Under the pieces are notes generated by a model. The model was not told where the DNA came from, ran no database searches, and was given only the letters and a program-made list of their open reading frames with translations. From assembly GCA_002189035.1 (NCBI GenBank), contig NEEC01000199.1:1-64000 (forward strand): 64,000 bases of DNA, read 5' to 3'. This stretch comes from Utricularia gibba. Its lineage: Eukaryota > Streptophyta > Magnoliopsida > Lamiales > Lentibulariaceae. Of the stretch, positions 1-11,366 are shown piece after piece. How positions within the stretch are numbered: position 1 is the first letter of the stretch; every line of letters begins with the position of its first letter. The position numbers and the translations under genes were made by a program.

Positions 1-3000
1 GCCGGTCAGCTTCCGTGTTGAAAGCTTCTTCGTCCGAGGATGCATCAGAGCTCGAATTATCGCCTTATAGTAGCCTTCAGATGTGCCACAAATTGGCCAC
101 CACGTTCGCGACGATGCGACTCGGAACACGAGAATCGACGCGATTGTGATTTTCGCTTGCAAAAGATCTGCGTTTTATTGGGTGACGTGAAGTATGGGTT
201 TTCGAGCGATCTCTGAACAAGCTCTGGGTGTGTCCTACCCGCAGCCTCATGGTGGCCTCGCACACCGTTCGGCATTCGTCGATATCTTGAAGATCATGAT
301 GAGTCACGCTGCGCCCGGCATACCGTTTCGAAGCCCGTTCGAGCCGGTCAGCTTCCGTGTTGAAAGCTTCTTCGTCCGAGGATGCATCAGAGCTCGAATT
401 ATCGCCTTATCTTAGCCTTCAGATGTGCCACAAATTGGCCACCACGTTCGCGACGATGCGACTCGGAACACGAGAATCGACGCGATTGTGATTTTCGGTT
501 GCAAAAGATCTGCGTTTTTTTGGGTGACGTGAAGTATGGGTTTTCGAGGCGATCTCTGAACAAGCTCTAGGTGTGTTCCTACCCGCAGCCTCATGGTGGC
601 CTCGCACACCGTTCGGCATCTCGTCGATATCTTGAAAATCATGATGAGTCACGCTGCGCGGCATCTCGTTTCGAAGCCCGTTCCGAGCCGGTCATCTTCC
701 GTGTTGAAAGCTTCTTCCGAGGATGCATCAGAGCTCGAATTATCGCCTTATTAGCCTTCAGATGTGCCACAAATTGGCCACCACGTTCGCGACGATGCGA
801 CTCGGAACACGAGAATCGACGCGATTGTGATTTTCGGCTTGCAAAAGATCTGCGTTTTATTGGGTGACGTGAAGTATGGGTTTTCGAGGCGATCTCTGAA
901 CAAGCTCTGGGTGTGTCCTACCCGCAGCCTCATGGTGGCCTCGCACACCGTTCGGCATCTCGTCGATATCTTGAAGATCATGATGATTCACGCTGCGCCC
1001 GGCATCTCGTTTCGAAGCCCGTTCCGAGCCGGTCATCTTCCGTGTTGAAAGCTTCTTCATCCGAGGATGCATCAGAGCTCGAATTATCGCCTTATTAGCC
1101 TTCAGATGTGCCACAAATTGGCCACCACGTTCGCGACGATGCGACTCGGAAACGAGAATCGACCCGATTGTGATTTTCGGGTTGCAAAACATCTGCGTTT
1201 TATTGGGTGACGTGAAGTATGGGTTTTCGAGGCGATCTCTGAACAAGCTCTAGGTGTGTTCCTACCCGCAGCCTCATGGTGGCCTCGCACACCGTTCGGT
1301 ATTTCGGCCATATCCTGAAAACCGTGATGAGTCACGCTGCGCCCCGGCATACCGTTTCGAACCCCTTTCCGTGCCGGTCAGCTTCCGTGTTGAAAGCTTC
1401 TTCGTCGAGGATGCATCAGAGCTCGAATTATCGCCTTATAGTAGCCTTCAGATGTGCCACAAATTGGCCACCACGTTCGCGACGATGCGACTCGGAAAAC
1501 GAGAATCGACCGATTGTGATTTTCGGCTTGCAAAACATCTGCGTTTTATTGGGTGACGTGAAGTATGGGTTTTCGAGGCGATCTCTGAACAAGCTCTAGG
1601 TGTGTTCCTACCCGCAGCCTCATGGTGGCCTCGCACACCGTTCGGTATTTCGGCGATATCCTGAAAAACCGTGATGAGTCACGCTGCGCCCGGCATACCG
1701 TTTCGAACCCCTTTCCGTGCCGGTCAGCTTCCGTGTTGAAAGCTTCTTCGTCCGAGGATGCATCAGAGCTCGAATTATCGCCTTATAGTAGCCTTCAGAT
1801 GTGCCACAAATTGGCCACCACGTTCGCGACGATGACTCGTAACACGAGAATCGACGCGATTGTGATATTCGCTTGCAAAACATCTGCGTTTTATTGGGTG
1901 ATGTGAAGTATGGGTTTTCGAGGCGATCTCTGAACAAGCTCTAGGTGTGTTCCTACCCACAGCCTCATGGTGGCCTCGCACACCGTTCGGCATCTCGTCG
2001 ATATCTTGAAGATCATGATGATTCACGCTGCGCCCGGCATCGTTTCGAAGCCCGTTCCGAGCCGGTCATCTTCCGTGTTGAAAGCTTCTTCATCCGAGGA
2101 TGCATCAGAGCTCGAATTATCGCCTTATTAGCCTTCAGATGTGCCACAAATTGGCCACCACGTTCGCGACGATGCGACTCGGAACACGAGAATCGACGCG
2201 ATTGTGATTTTCGGCTTGCAAAAGATCTGCGTTTTATTGGTGACGTGAAGTATGGGTTTTCGAGGCGATCTCTGAACAAGCTCTGGTGTGTCCTACCCGC
2301 AGCCTCATGGTGGCCTCGCACACCGTTGGTATTTCGGCGATATCCTTAAAACCGTGATGAGTCACGCTGCGCCCGGCATACCGTTTCGAACCCCTTTCCG
2401 TGCCGGTCATCTTCCGTGTTGAAAGCTTCTTTTCCGAGGATGCATCAGAGCTCGAATTATCGCCTTATCTTAGCCTTAGATGTGCCACAAATTGCCACCA
2501 CGTTCGCGACGATGCGACTCGGAACACGAGAATCGACGCGATTGTGATTTTCGGCTTGCAAAACATCTGCGTTTTATTGGGTGACGTGAAGTATGGGTTT
2601 TCGAGGCGATCTCTGAACAAGCTCTAGGTGTGTCCCTACCCGCAGCCTCATGGTGGCCTCGCACACCGTTCGGCATTCTCGTCGATATCTTGAAGATCAA
2701 GATGAGTCACGCTGCGCCCGGCATACCGTTTCGAAGCCCGTTCCGAGCCGGTCATCTTCCGTGTTGAAAGCTTCTTCGTCCGAGGATGCATCAGAGCTCG
2801 AATTATCGCCTTATCTTAGCCTTCAGATGTGCCACAAATTGGCCACCACGTTCGCGACGATGCGTTTCGGAACACGAGAATCGACGCGATTGTGATTTTC
2901 GGCTTGCAAAAGATCTGCGTTTTATTGGATGACGTGAAGTATGGGTTTTCGAGGCGATCTCTGAACAAGCTGGGTGTGTCCCTACCCGCAGCCTCATGGT

Positions 3001-4488
3001 GGCCTCGCACACCGTTCGGTATTTCGGCCATATCCTGAAAACCGTGATGAGTCACGCTGCGCCGGCATACCGTTTCGAAGCCCGTTTGCCGGTCATCTTC
3101 CGTGTTGAAAGCTTCTTCATCCGAGGATGCATCAGAGCTCGAATTATCGCCTTATCTTAGCCTTCAGATGTGCCACAAATTGGCCACCACGTTCGCGACG
3201 ATGCGACTCGGAACACGAGAATCGACGCGATTGTGATTTTCGGCTTGCAAAAATCTGCGTTTTATTGGTGACGTGAAGTATGGGTTTTCGAGGCGATCTC
3301 TGAACAAGCTCTAGGTGTGTTCCTACCCGCAGCCTCATGGTGGCCTCGCACACCGTTCGGCATCTCGTCGATATCTTGAAGATCATGATGATTCACGCTG
3401 CGCCCGGCATCTCGTTTCGAAGCCCGTTCCGAGCCGGTCATCTTCCGTGTTGAAAGCTTCTTCGTCCGAGGATGCATCAGAGCTCGAATTATCGCCTTAT
3501 AGTAGCCTTCAGATGTGCCACAAATTGGCCACCACGTTCGCGACGATGCGACTCGGAACACGAGAATCGACGCGATTGTGATTTTCGGCTTGCAAAACAT
3601 CTGCGTTTTATTTGACGGGGGAAGGGGCGATTCTCTGAACAAGCTCTGGGTGTGTCCTACCCGCAGCCTCATGGTGGCCTCGCACACCGTTCGGCATTCG
3701 TCGATATCTTGAAGATCAAGATGAGTCACGCTGCGCCCGGCATACCGTTTCGAAGCCCGTTCGAGCCGGTCATTCGTGTTGAAAGCTTCTTCATCCGAGG
3801 ATGCATCAGAGCTCGAATTATCGCCTTATCTTAGCCTTCAGATGTGCCACAAATTGGCCACCACGTTCGCGACGATGCGACTCGGAACACGAGAATCGAC
3901 GCGATTGTGATTTTCGGCTTGCAAAAGATCTGCGTTTTATTGGGGATGACGAAGTATGGGTTTTCGAGGCGATCTCTGAACAAGCTCTAGGTGTGTTCCT
4001 ACCCGCAGCCTCATGGTGGCCTCGCACACCGTTCGGCATTCGTCGATATCTTGAAATCATGATGATTCACGCTGCGCCCGGCATCCGTTTCGAACCCGTT
4101 CCGAGCCGGTCATCTTCCGTGTTGAAAGCTTCTTCGTCCGAGGATGCATCAGAGCTCGAATTATCGCCTTATAGTAGCCTTCAGATGTGCCACAAATTGG
4201 CCACCACGTTCGCGACGATGCGACTCGAACACGAGAATCGACGCGATTGTGATTTTCGGCTTGCAAAACATCTGCGTTTTATTGGTGACGTGAAGTATGG
4301 GTTTTCGAGGCGATCTCTGAACAAGCTCTAGGTGTGTTCCTACCCGCAGCCTCATGGTGGCCTCGCACACCGTTCGGCATCTCGTCGATATCTTGAAGAT
4401 CATGATGATTCACGCTGCGCCCGGCATCTCGTTTCGAAGCCCGTTCCGAGCCGGTCATCTTCCGTGTTGAAAGCTTCTTCATCCGAGG
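1..4488. repeat. Monomers 1-13: mixed subtypes without clear HOR
   Basis: Thirteen copies whose diagnostic sites do not fall into the later D-E-F-H order. Monomers 4 and 5 are H-like (GGAAACGAG or GGAAAACGAG, and CGGCCATATCC or CGGCGATATCC). Monomer 6 is G-like (CTCGTAACAC, GGGTGATGTG, ACCCACAG). Monomers 3, 10 and 13 carry the ATGATGATTC and GGCATCTCG pair. Monomer 11 is internally rearranged. This may be the edge of the HOR region or a phase-scrambled part of it. Confidence 0.6.
3472..3800. repeat. Rearranged monomer 11 (329 bp)
   Basis: At 3,611-3,633 the usual ATTGGGTGACGTGAAGTATG and what follows is replaced by a shorter G-rich run reading TTTGACGGGGGAAGGGGCGA. The GAAGTATGGG block is lost. 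The rest of the monomer is normal apart from GTCATTCGTG near 3,770. Confidence 0.8.
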
Positions 4489-5034
4489 ATGCATCAGAGC
4501 TCGAATTATCGCCTTATAGTAGCCTTCAGATGTGCCACAAATTGGCCACCACGTTCGCGAGGATGCGACTCGGAACATGAGAATCGACGCGATTGTGATT
4601 TTCGGCTTGCAAAGGATCTGCGTTTTATTGGATGACGGGAAGTATGGGTTTTCGATGCGATCTCTGAACAAGCTCTGGGTGTGTCCCTACCCGCAGCCTC
4701 ATAGTGGCCTCGTACACCGCTCGGTATTTCGGCGATATCCTGAAAACCGTGATGAGTCACACTGCGCTCGGCATACCGTTTCGAACCCCTTTCCGTGCCG
4801 GTCAGCTTCCGTGTTGGAAGCTTCTTCGTACGAGGATGCATCAGAGCTTGAATTATCGCCTTATCTTAGCCTTCAGATGTGCCACAAATTGGCACCACGT
4901 TCGCGACGATCAGTTTCGGAACACGAGAATCGACGCGATTGTGATTTTCGGCTTGCAAAAGATCTGCGTTTTATTGGTGACGTGAAGTATGGGTTTTCGA
5001 GGCGATCTCTAAACAGCTCTAGGTGTGTTCCTAC

Positions 5035-5040
5035 CTGCAG
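5035..5040. other. PstI (CTGCAG) HOR tracer sites in E monomers
   Basis: CTGCAG is created by a C-to-T change in ACCCGCAG. It occurs here and at 11,222, 13,282, 17,760, 20,518 and 21,898, always in E-type monomers and never in the right domain as far as I could see. Spacing of 17,760 to 20,518 (2,758 bp) and 20,518 to 21,898 (1,380 bp) matches two and one HOR units. Confidence 0.75.
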
Positions 5041-8000
5041 CCTCATGGTGGCCTCGCACACCGTTCGGCATCTCGTCGATATCTTGAAGATCAAGATGAG
5101 TCACGCTGCGCCCGGCATACCGTTTCGAAGCCCGTTCCGAGCCGGTCATCTTCCGTGTTGAAAGCTTCTTCATCCGAGGATGCATCAGAGCTCGAATTAT
5201 CGCCTTATCTTACCTTCAGATGTGCCACAAATTGGCCACCACGTTCGCGACGATGAGTTTCGGAACACGAGAATCGACGCGATTGTGATTTTCGGCTTGC
5301 AAAAGATCTGCGTTTTATTGGGTGACGTGAAGTATGGGTTTTCGAGGCGATCTCTGAACAAGCTCTGGGTGTGTCCTACCCGCAGCCTCATGGTGGCCTT
5401 GCACACCGTTCGGCATCTCGTCGATATCTTGAAGATCATGATGATTCACGCTGCGCCCGGCATCTCGTTTCGAAGCCCGTTCCGAGCCGGTCATCTTCCG
5501 TGTTGAAAGCTTCTTCATCCGAGGATGCATCAGAGCTCGAATTATCGCCTTATAGTAGCCTTCAGATGTGCCACAAATTGGCCACCACGTTCGCGACGAT
5601 GCGACTCGAACACGAGAATCGACGCGATTGTGATTTCGCTTGCAAAACATCTGCGTTTTATTGGGTGACGTGAAGTATGGGTTTTCGAGGCGATCTCTGA
5701 ACAAGCTCTAGGTGTGTTCCTACCCACAGCCTCATGGTGGCCTCGCACACCGTTCGGCATCTCGTCGATATCTGAAGATCATGATGAGTCACGCTGCGCC
5801 CGGCATCCGTTTCGAAGCCCGTTCCGAGCCGGTCATCTTCCGTGTTGAAAGCTTCTTCATCCGAGGATGCATCAGAGCTCGAATTATCGCCTTATAGTAG
5901 CCTTCAGATGTGCCACAAATTGGCCACCACGTTCGCGACGATGCGACTCGAACACAAGAATCGACGCGATTGTGATTTCGGCTTGCAAACATCTGCGTTT
6001 TATTGGATGACGGAAGTATGGGTTTTCGATGCGATCTCTGAACAAGCTCTGGGTGTGTCCTACCCGCAGCCTCATGTGGCCTCGCACACCGCTCGGTATT
6101 TCGGCGATATCCTGTTGATGAGTCACACTGCGCCGGCATACCGTTTCGAACCCCTTTCCCCGGTCAGCTTCCGTGTTGGAAGCTTCTTCGTACGAGGATG
6201 CATCAGAGCTTGAATTATCGCCTTATCTTAGCCTTGAGATGTGCCACAAATTGGCACCACGTTCGCGACGATCGTTTCAAACACGAGAATCGACGCGATT
6301 GTGATTTTCGGCTTGCAAAAGATCTGCGTTTTATTGGGTGACGTGAAGTATGGGTTTTCGAGGCGATCTCTGAACAAGCTCTGGGTGTGTCCCTACCCGC
6401 AGCCTCATGGTGGCCTCGCACACCGTTCGGCATCTCGTCGATATCTTGAAGATCATGATGAGTCACGCTGCGCCCGGCATCCGTTTCGAAGCCCGTTCCG
6501 AGCCGGTCATCTTCCGTGTTGAAAGCTTCTTCATCCGAGGATGCATCAGAGCTCGAATTATCGCCTTATAGTAGCCTTCAGATGTGCCACAAATTGGCCA
6601 CCACGTTCGCGACGATGCGACTCGGAACACGAGAATCGACGCGATTGTGATTTTCGGCTTGCAAAAGGATCTGCGTTTTATTGGTGACGTGAAGTATGGG
6701 TTTTCGAGGCGATCTCTGAACAAGCTCTGGGTGTGTCCCTACCCGCAGCCTCATGGTGGCCTCGCACACCGTTCGGTATTTCGGCGATATCCTGAAAACC
6801 GTGATGAGTCACGCTGCGCCGGCATACCGTTTCGAACCCCTTTCCGTGCCGGTCAGCTTCCGTGTTGGAAGCTTCTTCGTCCGAGGATGCATCAGAGCTC
6901 GAATTATCGCCTTATCTTAGCCTTCAGATGTGCCACAAATTGGCACCACGTTCGCGACGATTCGGAAACGAGAATCGACGCGATTGTGATTTTCGGCTTG
7001 CAAAAGATCTGCGTTTTATTGGGTGACGTGAAGTATGGGTTTTCGAGGCGATCTCTGAACAGCTCTAGGTGTGTTCCTACCGCAGCCTCATGGTGGCCTC
7101 GCACACCGTTCGGCATCTCGTCGATATCTTGAAGATCAAGATGAGTCACGCTGCGCCCGGCATACCGTTTCGAAGCCCTTTCCGAGCCGGTCATCTTCCG
7201 TGTTGAAAGCTTCTTCATCCGAGGATGCATCAGAGCTCGAATTATCGCCTTATCTTAGCCTTCAGATGTGCCACAAATTGGCCACCACGTTCGCGACGAT
7301 GAGTTTCGGAACACGAGAATCGACGCGATTGTGATTTTCGGCTTGCAAAAGATCTGCGTTTTATTGGGTGACGTGAAGTATGGGTTTTCGAGGCGATCTC
7401 TGAACAAGCTCTGGGTGTGTCCCTACCCGCAGCCTCATGGTGGCCTCGCACACCGTTCGGCATCTCGTCGATATCTTGAAGATCATGATGATTCACGCTG
7501 CGCCCGGCATCTCGTTTCGAAGCCCGTTCCGAGCCGGTCATCTTCCGTATTGAAAGCTTCTTCATCCGAGGATGCATCAGAGCTCGAATTATCGCCTTAT
7601 AGTAGCCTTCAGATGTGCCACAAATTGGCCACCACGTTCGCGACGATGCGACTCGAACACGAGAATCGACGCGATTTGTGATTTCGGCTTGCAAAACATC
7701 TGCGTTTTATTGGGTGACGTGAAGTATGGGTTTTCGAGGCGATCTCTGAACAAGCTCTAGGTGTGTTCCTACCCACAGCCTCATGGTGGCCTCGCACACC
7801 GTTCGGCATTTCGTCGATATCTTGAAGATCATGATGAGTCACGCTGCGCCCGGCATACCGTTTCGAAGCCCGTTCCGAGCCGGTCATCTTCCGTGTTGAA
7901 AGCTTCTTCGTCCGAGGATGCATCAGAGCTCGAATTATCGCCTTATAGTAGCCTTCAGATGTGCCCAAAATTGGCCACCACGTTCGCGACGATGGACTCG

Positions 8001-9979
8001 AACACAAGAATCGACGCGATTGTGATTTTCGGCTTGCAAAGATCTGCGTTTTATTGGATGACGTGAAGTATGGGTTTTCGAGGCGATCTCTGAACAAGCT
8101 CTAGGTGTGTCCCTACCCGCAGCCTCATGGTGGCCTCGCACACCGTTCGGTATTTCGGCGATATCCTGAAAACCGTGATGAGTCACGCTGCGCCGGCATA
8201 CCGTTTCGAACCCCTTTCCGTGCCGGTCAGCTTCCGTGTTGAAAGCTTCTTCGTCCGAGGATGCATCAGAGCTCGAATTATCGCCTTATCTTAGCCTTCA
8301 GATGTGCCACAAATTGGCACCACGTTCGCGACGATTTTCGGAACACGAGAATCGACGCGATTGTGATTTTTCGGCTTGCAAAAGATCTGCGTTTTATTGG
8401 GTGACGTGAAGTATGGGTTTTCGAGGCGATCTCTGAACAAGCTCTGGGTGTTCCTACCCGCAGCCTCATGGTGGCCTCGCACACCGTTCGGCATCTCGTC
8501 GATATCTTGAAGATCATGATGATTCACGCTGCGCCCGGCATCTCGTTTCGAAGCCCGTTCCGAGCCGGTCATCTTCCGTGTTGAAAGCTTCTTCATCCGA
8601 GGATGCATCAGAGCTCGAATTATCGCCTTATAGTAGCCTTCAGATGTGCCACAAATTGGCCACCACGTTCGCGACGATGCGACTCGGAACACGAGAATCG
8701 ACGCGATTGTGATTTTCGGCTTGCAAAGGATCTGCGTTTTATTGGATGACGGAAGTATGGGTTTTCGATGCGATCTCTGAACAAGCTCTGGGTGTGTCCC
8801 TACCCGCAGCCTCATAGTGGCCTCGTACACCGCTCGGTATTTCGGCGATATCTGAAAACCGTGATGAGTCACACTGCGCCGGCATACCGTTTCGAACCCC
8901 TTTCCGTGCCGGTCAGCTTCCGTGTTGAAGCTTCTTCGTCCGAGGATGCATCAGAGCTTGAATTATCGCCTTATCTTAGCCTTCAGATGTGCCACAAATT
9001 GGCAACCACGTTCGCGACGATCAGTTTCGAAACGAGAATCGACGCGATTGTGATTTTCGGCTTGCAAAAGATCTGCGTTTTATTGGGTGACGTGAAGTAT
9101 GGGTTTTCGAGGCGATCTCTAAACAGCTCTAGGTGTGTTCCTACCGCAGCCTCATGGTGGCCTCGCACACCGTTCGGCATCTCGTCGATATCTTGAAGAT
9201 CAAGATGAGTCACGCTGCGCCCGGCATACCGTTTCGAAGCCCGTTCCGAGCCGGTCATCTTCCGTGTTGAAAGCTTCTTCATCCGAGGATGCATCAGAGC
9301 TCGAATTATCGCCTTATCTTAGCCTTCAGATGTGCCACAAATTGGCCACCACGTTCGCGACGATGAGTTTCGGAACACGAGAATCGACGCGATTGTGATT
9401 TTCGGCTTGCAAAAGATCTGCGTTTTATTGGGTGACGTGAAGTATGGGTTTTCGAGGCGATCTCTGAACAAGCTCTGGGTGTGTCCCTACCCGCAGCCTC
9501 ATGGTGGCCTCGCACACCGTTCGGCATTTCGTCGATATCTTGAAATCATGATGAGTCACGCTGCGCCCGGCATCCGTTTCGAAGCCCGTTCCGAGCCGGT
9601 CATCTTCCGTATTGAAAGCTTCTTCGTCCGAGGATGCATCAGAGCTCGAATTATCGCCTTATAGTAGCCTTCAGATGTGCCACAAATTGGCCACCACGTT
9701 CGCGACGATGCGACTCGAACACGAGAATCGACGCGATTGTGATTTTCGGCTTGCAAAACATCTGCGTTTTATTGGGTGATGTGAAGTATGGGTTTTCGAG
9801 GCGATCTCTGAACAAGCTCTAGGTGTGTTCCTACCCGCAGCCTCATGGTGGCCTCGCACACCGTTTGGTATTTCGGCCATATCCTGAAAACCGTGATGAG
9901 TCACGCTGCGCCCGGCATACCGTTTCGAACCCCTTTCTGTGCCGGTCAGCTTCCGTGTTGAAAGCTTCTTCGTCCGAGG

Positions 9980-10324
9980 ATGCATCAGAGCTCGAATTAT
10001 CGCCTTATAGTAGCCTTCAGATGTGCCACAAATTGGCCACCACGTTCGCGACGATGCGACTCGTAACACAAGAATCGACGCGATTGTGATATTCGGCTTG
10101 CAAAACATCTGCGTTTTATTGGGTGATGTGAAGTATGGGTTTTCGAGGCGATCTCTGAACAAGCTCTAGGTGTGTTCCTACCCACAGCCTCATGGTGGCC
10201 TCGCACACCGTTCGGCATCTCGTCGATATCTTGAAGATCATGATGATTCACGCTGCGCCCGGCATCTCGTTTCGAAGCCCGTTCCGCCGGTCATCTTCCG
10301 TGTTGAAAGCTTCTTCATCCGAGG
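9980..10324. repeat. Type monomer of subtype G
   Basis: Diagnostic run: TATAGTAGCC, CTCGTAACAC, GTGATATTCGG, AAAACATCTG, GGGTGATGTG, CTAGGTGTGTTCC, ACCCACAG, ATCATGATGATTC, GGCATCTCG and TTCATCC. G closes the four-monomer units before about 14 kb, and appears as the fifth monomer in the units starting at 8,603, 22,735 and 25,831. Confidence 0.7.
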
Positions 10325-10673
10325 ATGCATCAGAGCTCGAATTATCGCCTTATAGTAGCCTTCAGATGTGCCACAAATTGGCCACCACGTTCGCGAGGAT
10401 GCGACTCGGAAAACAAAGAATCGACGCGATTGTGATTTTCGGCTTGCAAAGGATCTGCGTTTTATTGGATGACGGGAAGTATGGGTTTTCGATGCGATCT
10501 CTGAACAAGCTCTCTGGGTGTGTCCCTACCCGCAGCCTCATAGTGGCCTCGTACACCGCTCGGTATTTCGGCGATATCCTGAAAACCGTGATGAGTCACA
10601 CTGCGCTCGGCATACCGTTTCGAACCCCTTTCCGTGCCGGTCAGCTTCCGTGTTGAAGCTTCTTCGTCCGAGG

Positions 10674-11018
10674 ATGCATCAGAGCTCGAATTATCGCCTT
10701 ATAGTAGCCTTCAGATGTGCCACAAATTGGCCACCACGTTCGCGACGATGCGACTCGGAACACAAGAATCGACGCGATTGTGATTTTCGGCTTGCAAAGG
10801 ATCTGCGTTTTATTGGATGACGGGAAGTATGGGTTTTCGATGCGATCTCTGAACAAGCTCTGGGTGTGTCCCTACCCGCAGCCTCATAGTGGCCTCGTAC
10901 ACCGTCGGTATTTCGGCGATATCCTGAAAACCGTGATGAGTCACACTGCGCTCGGCATACCGTTTCGAACCCCTTTCCGTGCCGGTCAGCTTCCGTGTTG
11001 AAGCTTCTTCGTACGAGG
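10674..11018. repeat. Type monomer of subtype D
   Basis: Diagnostic run, in order: AAAGGATCTG, GGATGACGGG, CGATGCGATC, CTGGGTGTGTCCC, CATAGTGG, CTCGTACACC, CGGTATTTCGGCGATATCC, CACACTGCGCTCGG, CCCTTTCCGTGCC and GTACGAGG. Many D copies also have GTTGGAAGC where others have GTTGAAAGC. It is preceded by another D monomer at 10,325, the only clear D-D tandem. Confidence 0.75.
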
Positions 11019-11366
11019 ATGCATCAGAGCTTGAATTATCGCCTTATCTTAGCCTTGAGATGTGCCACAAATTGGCAACCACGTTCGCGACGATCAGTTT
11101 CAGAAACACGAGAATCGACGCGATTGTGATTTTCGGCTTGCAAAAGATCTGCGTTTTATTGGGTGACGTGAAGTATGGGTTTTCGAGGCGATCTCTAAAC
11201 ATGCTCTAGGTGTGTTCCTACCTGCAGCCTCATGGTGGCCTCGCACACCGTTCGGCATCTCGTCGATATCTTGAAGATCAAGATGAGTCACGCTGCGCCC
11301 GGCATACCGTTTCGAAGCCCGTTCCGAGCCGGTCATCTTCCGTGTTGAAAGCTTCTTCATCCGAGG
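11019..11366. repeat. Type monomer of subtype E
   Basis: Diagnostic run: GAGCTTG (loss of the SacI site), TATCTTAGCC, GGCAACC, GATCAGTTTC, AAAAGATCTG (BglII), CTAAACATGCTC, ACCTGCAG (PstI), ATCAAGATGAGTC, GGCATACCG, CCCGTTCCGAGCC and GGTCATC. E always follows D, and is the best single tracer of the HOR. Confidence 0.75.
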
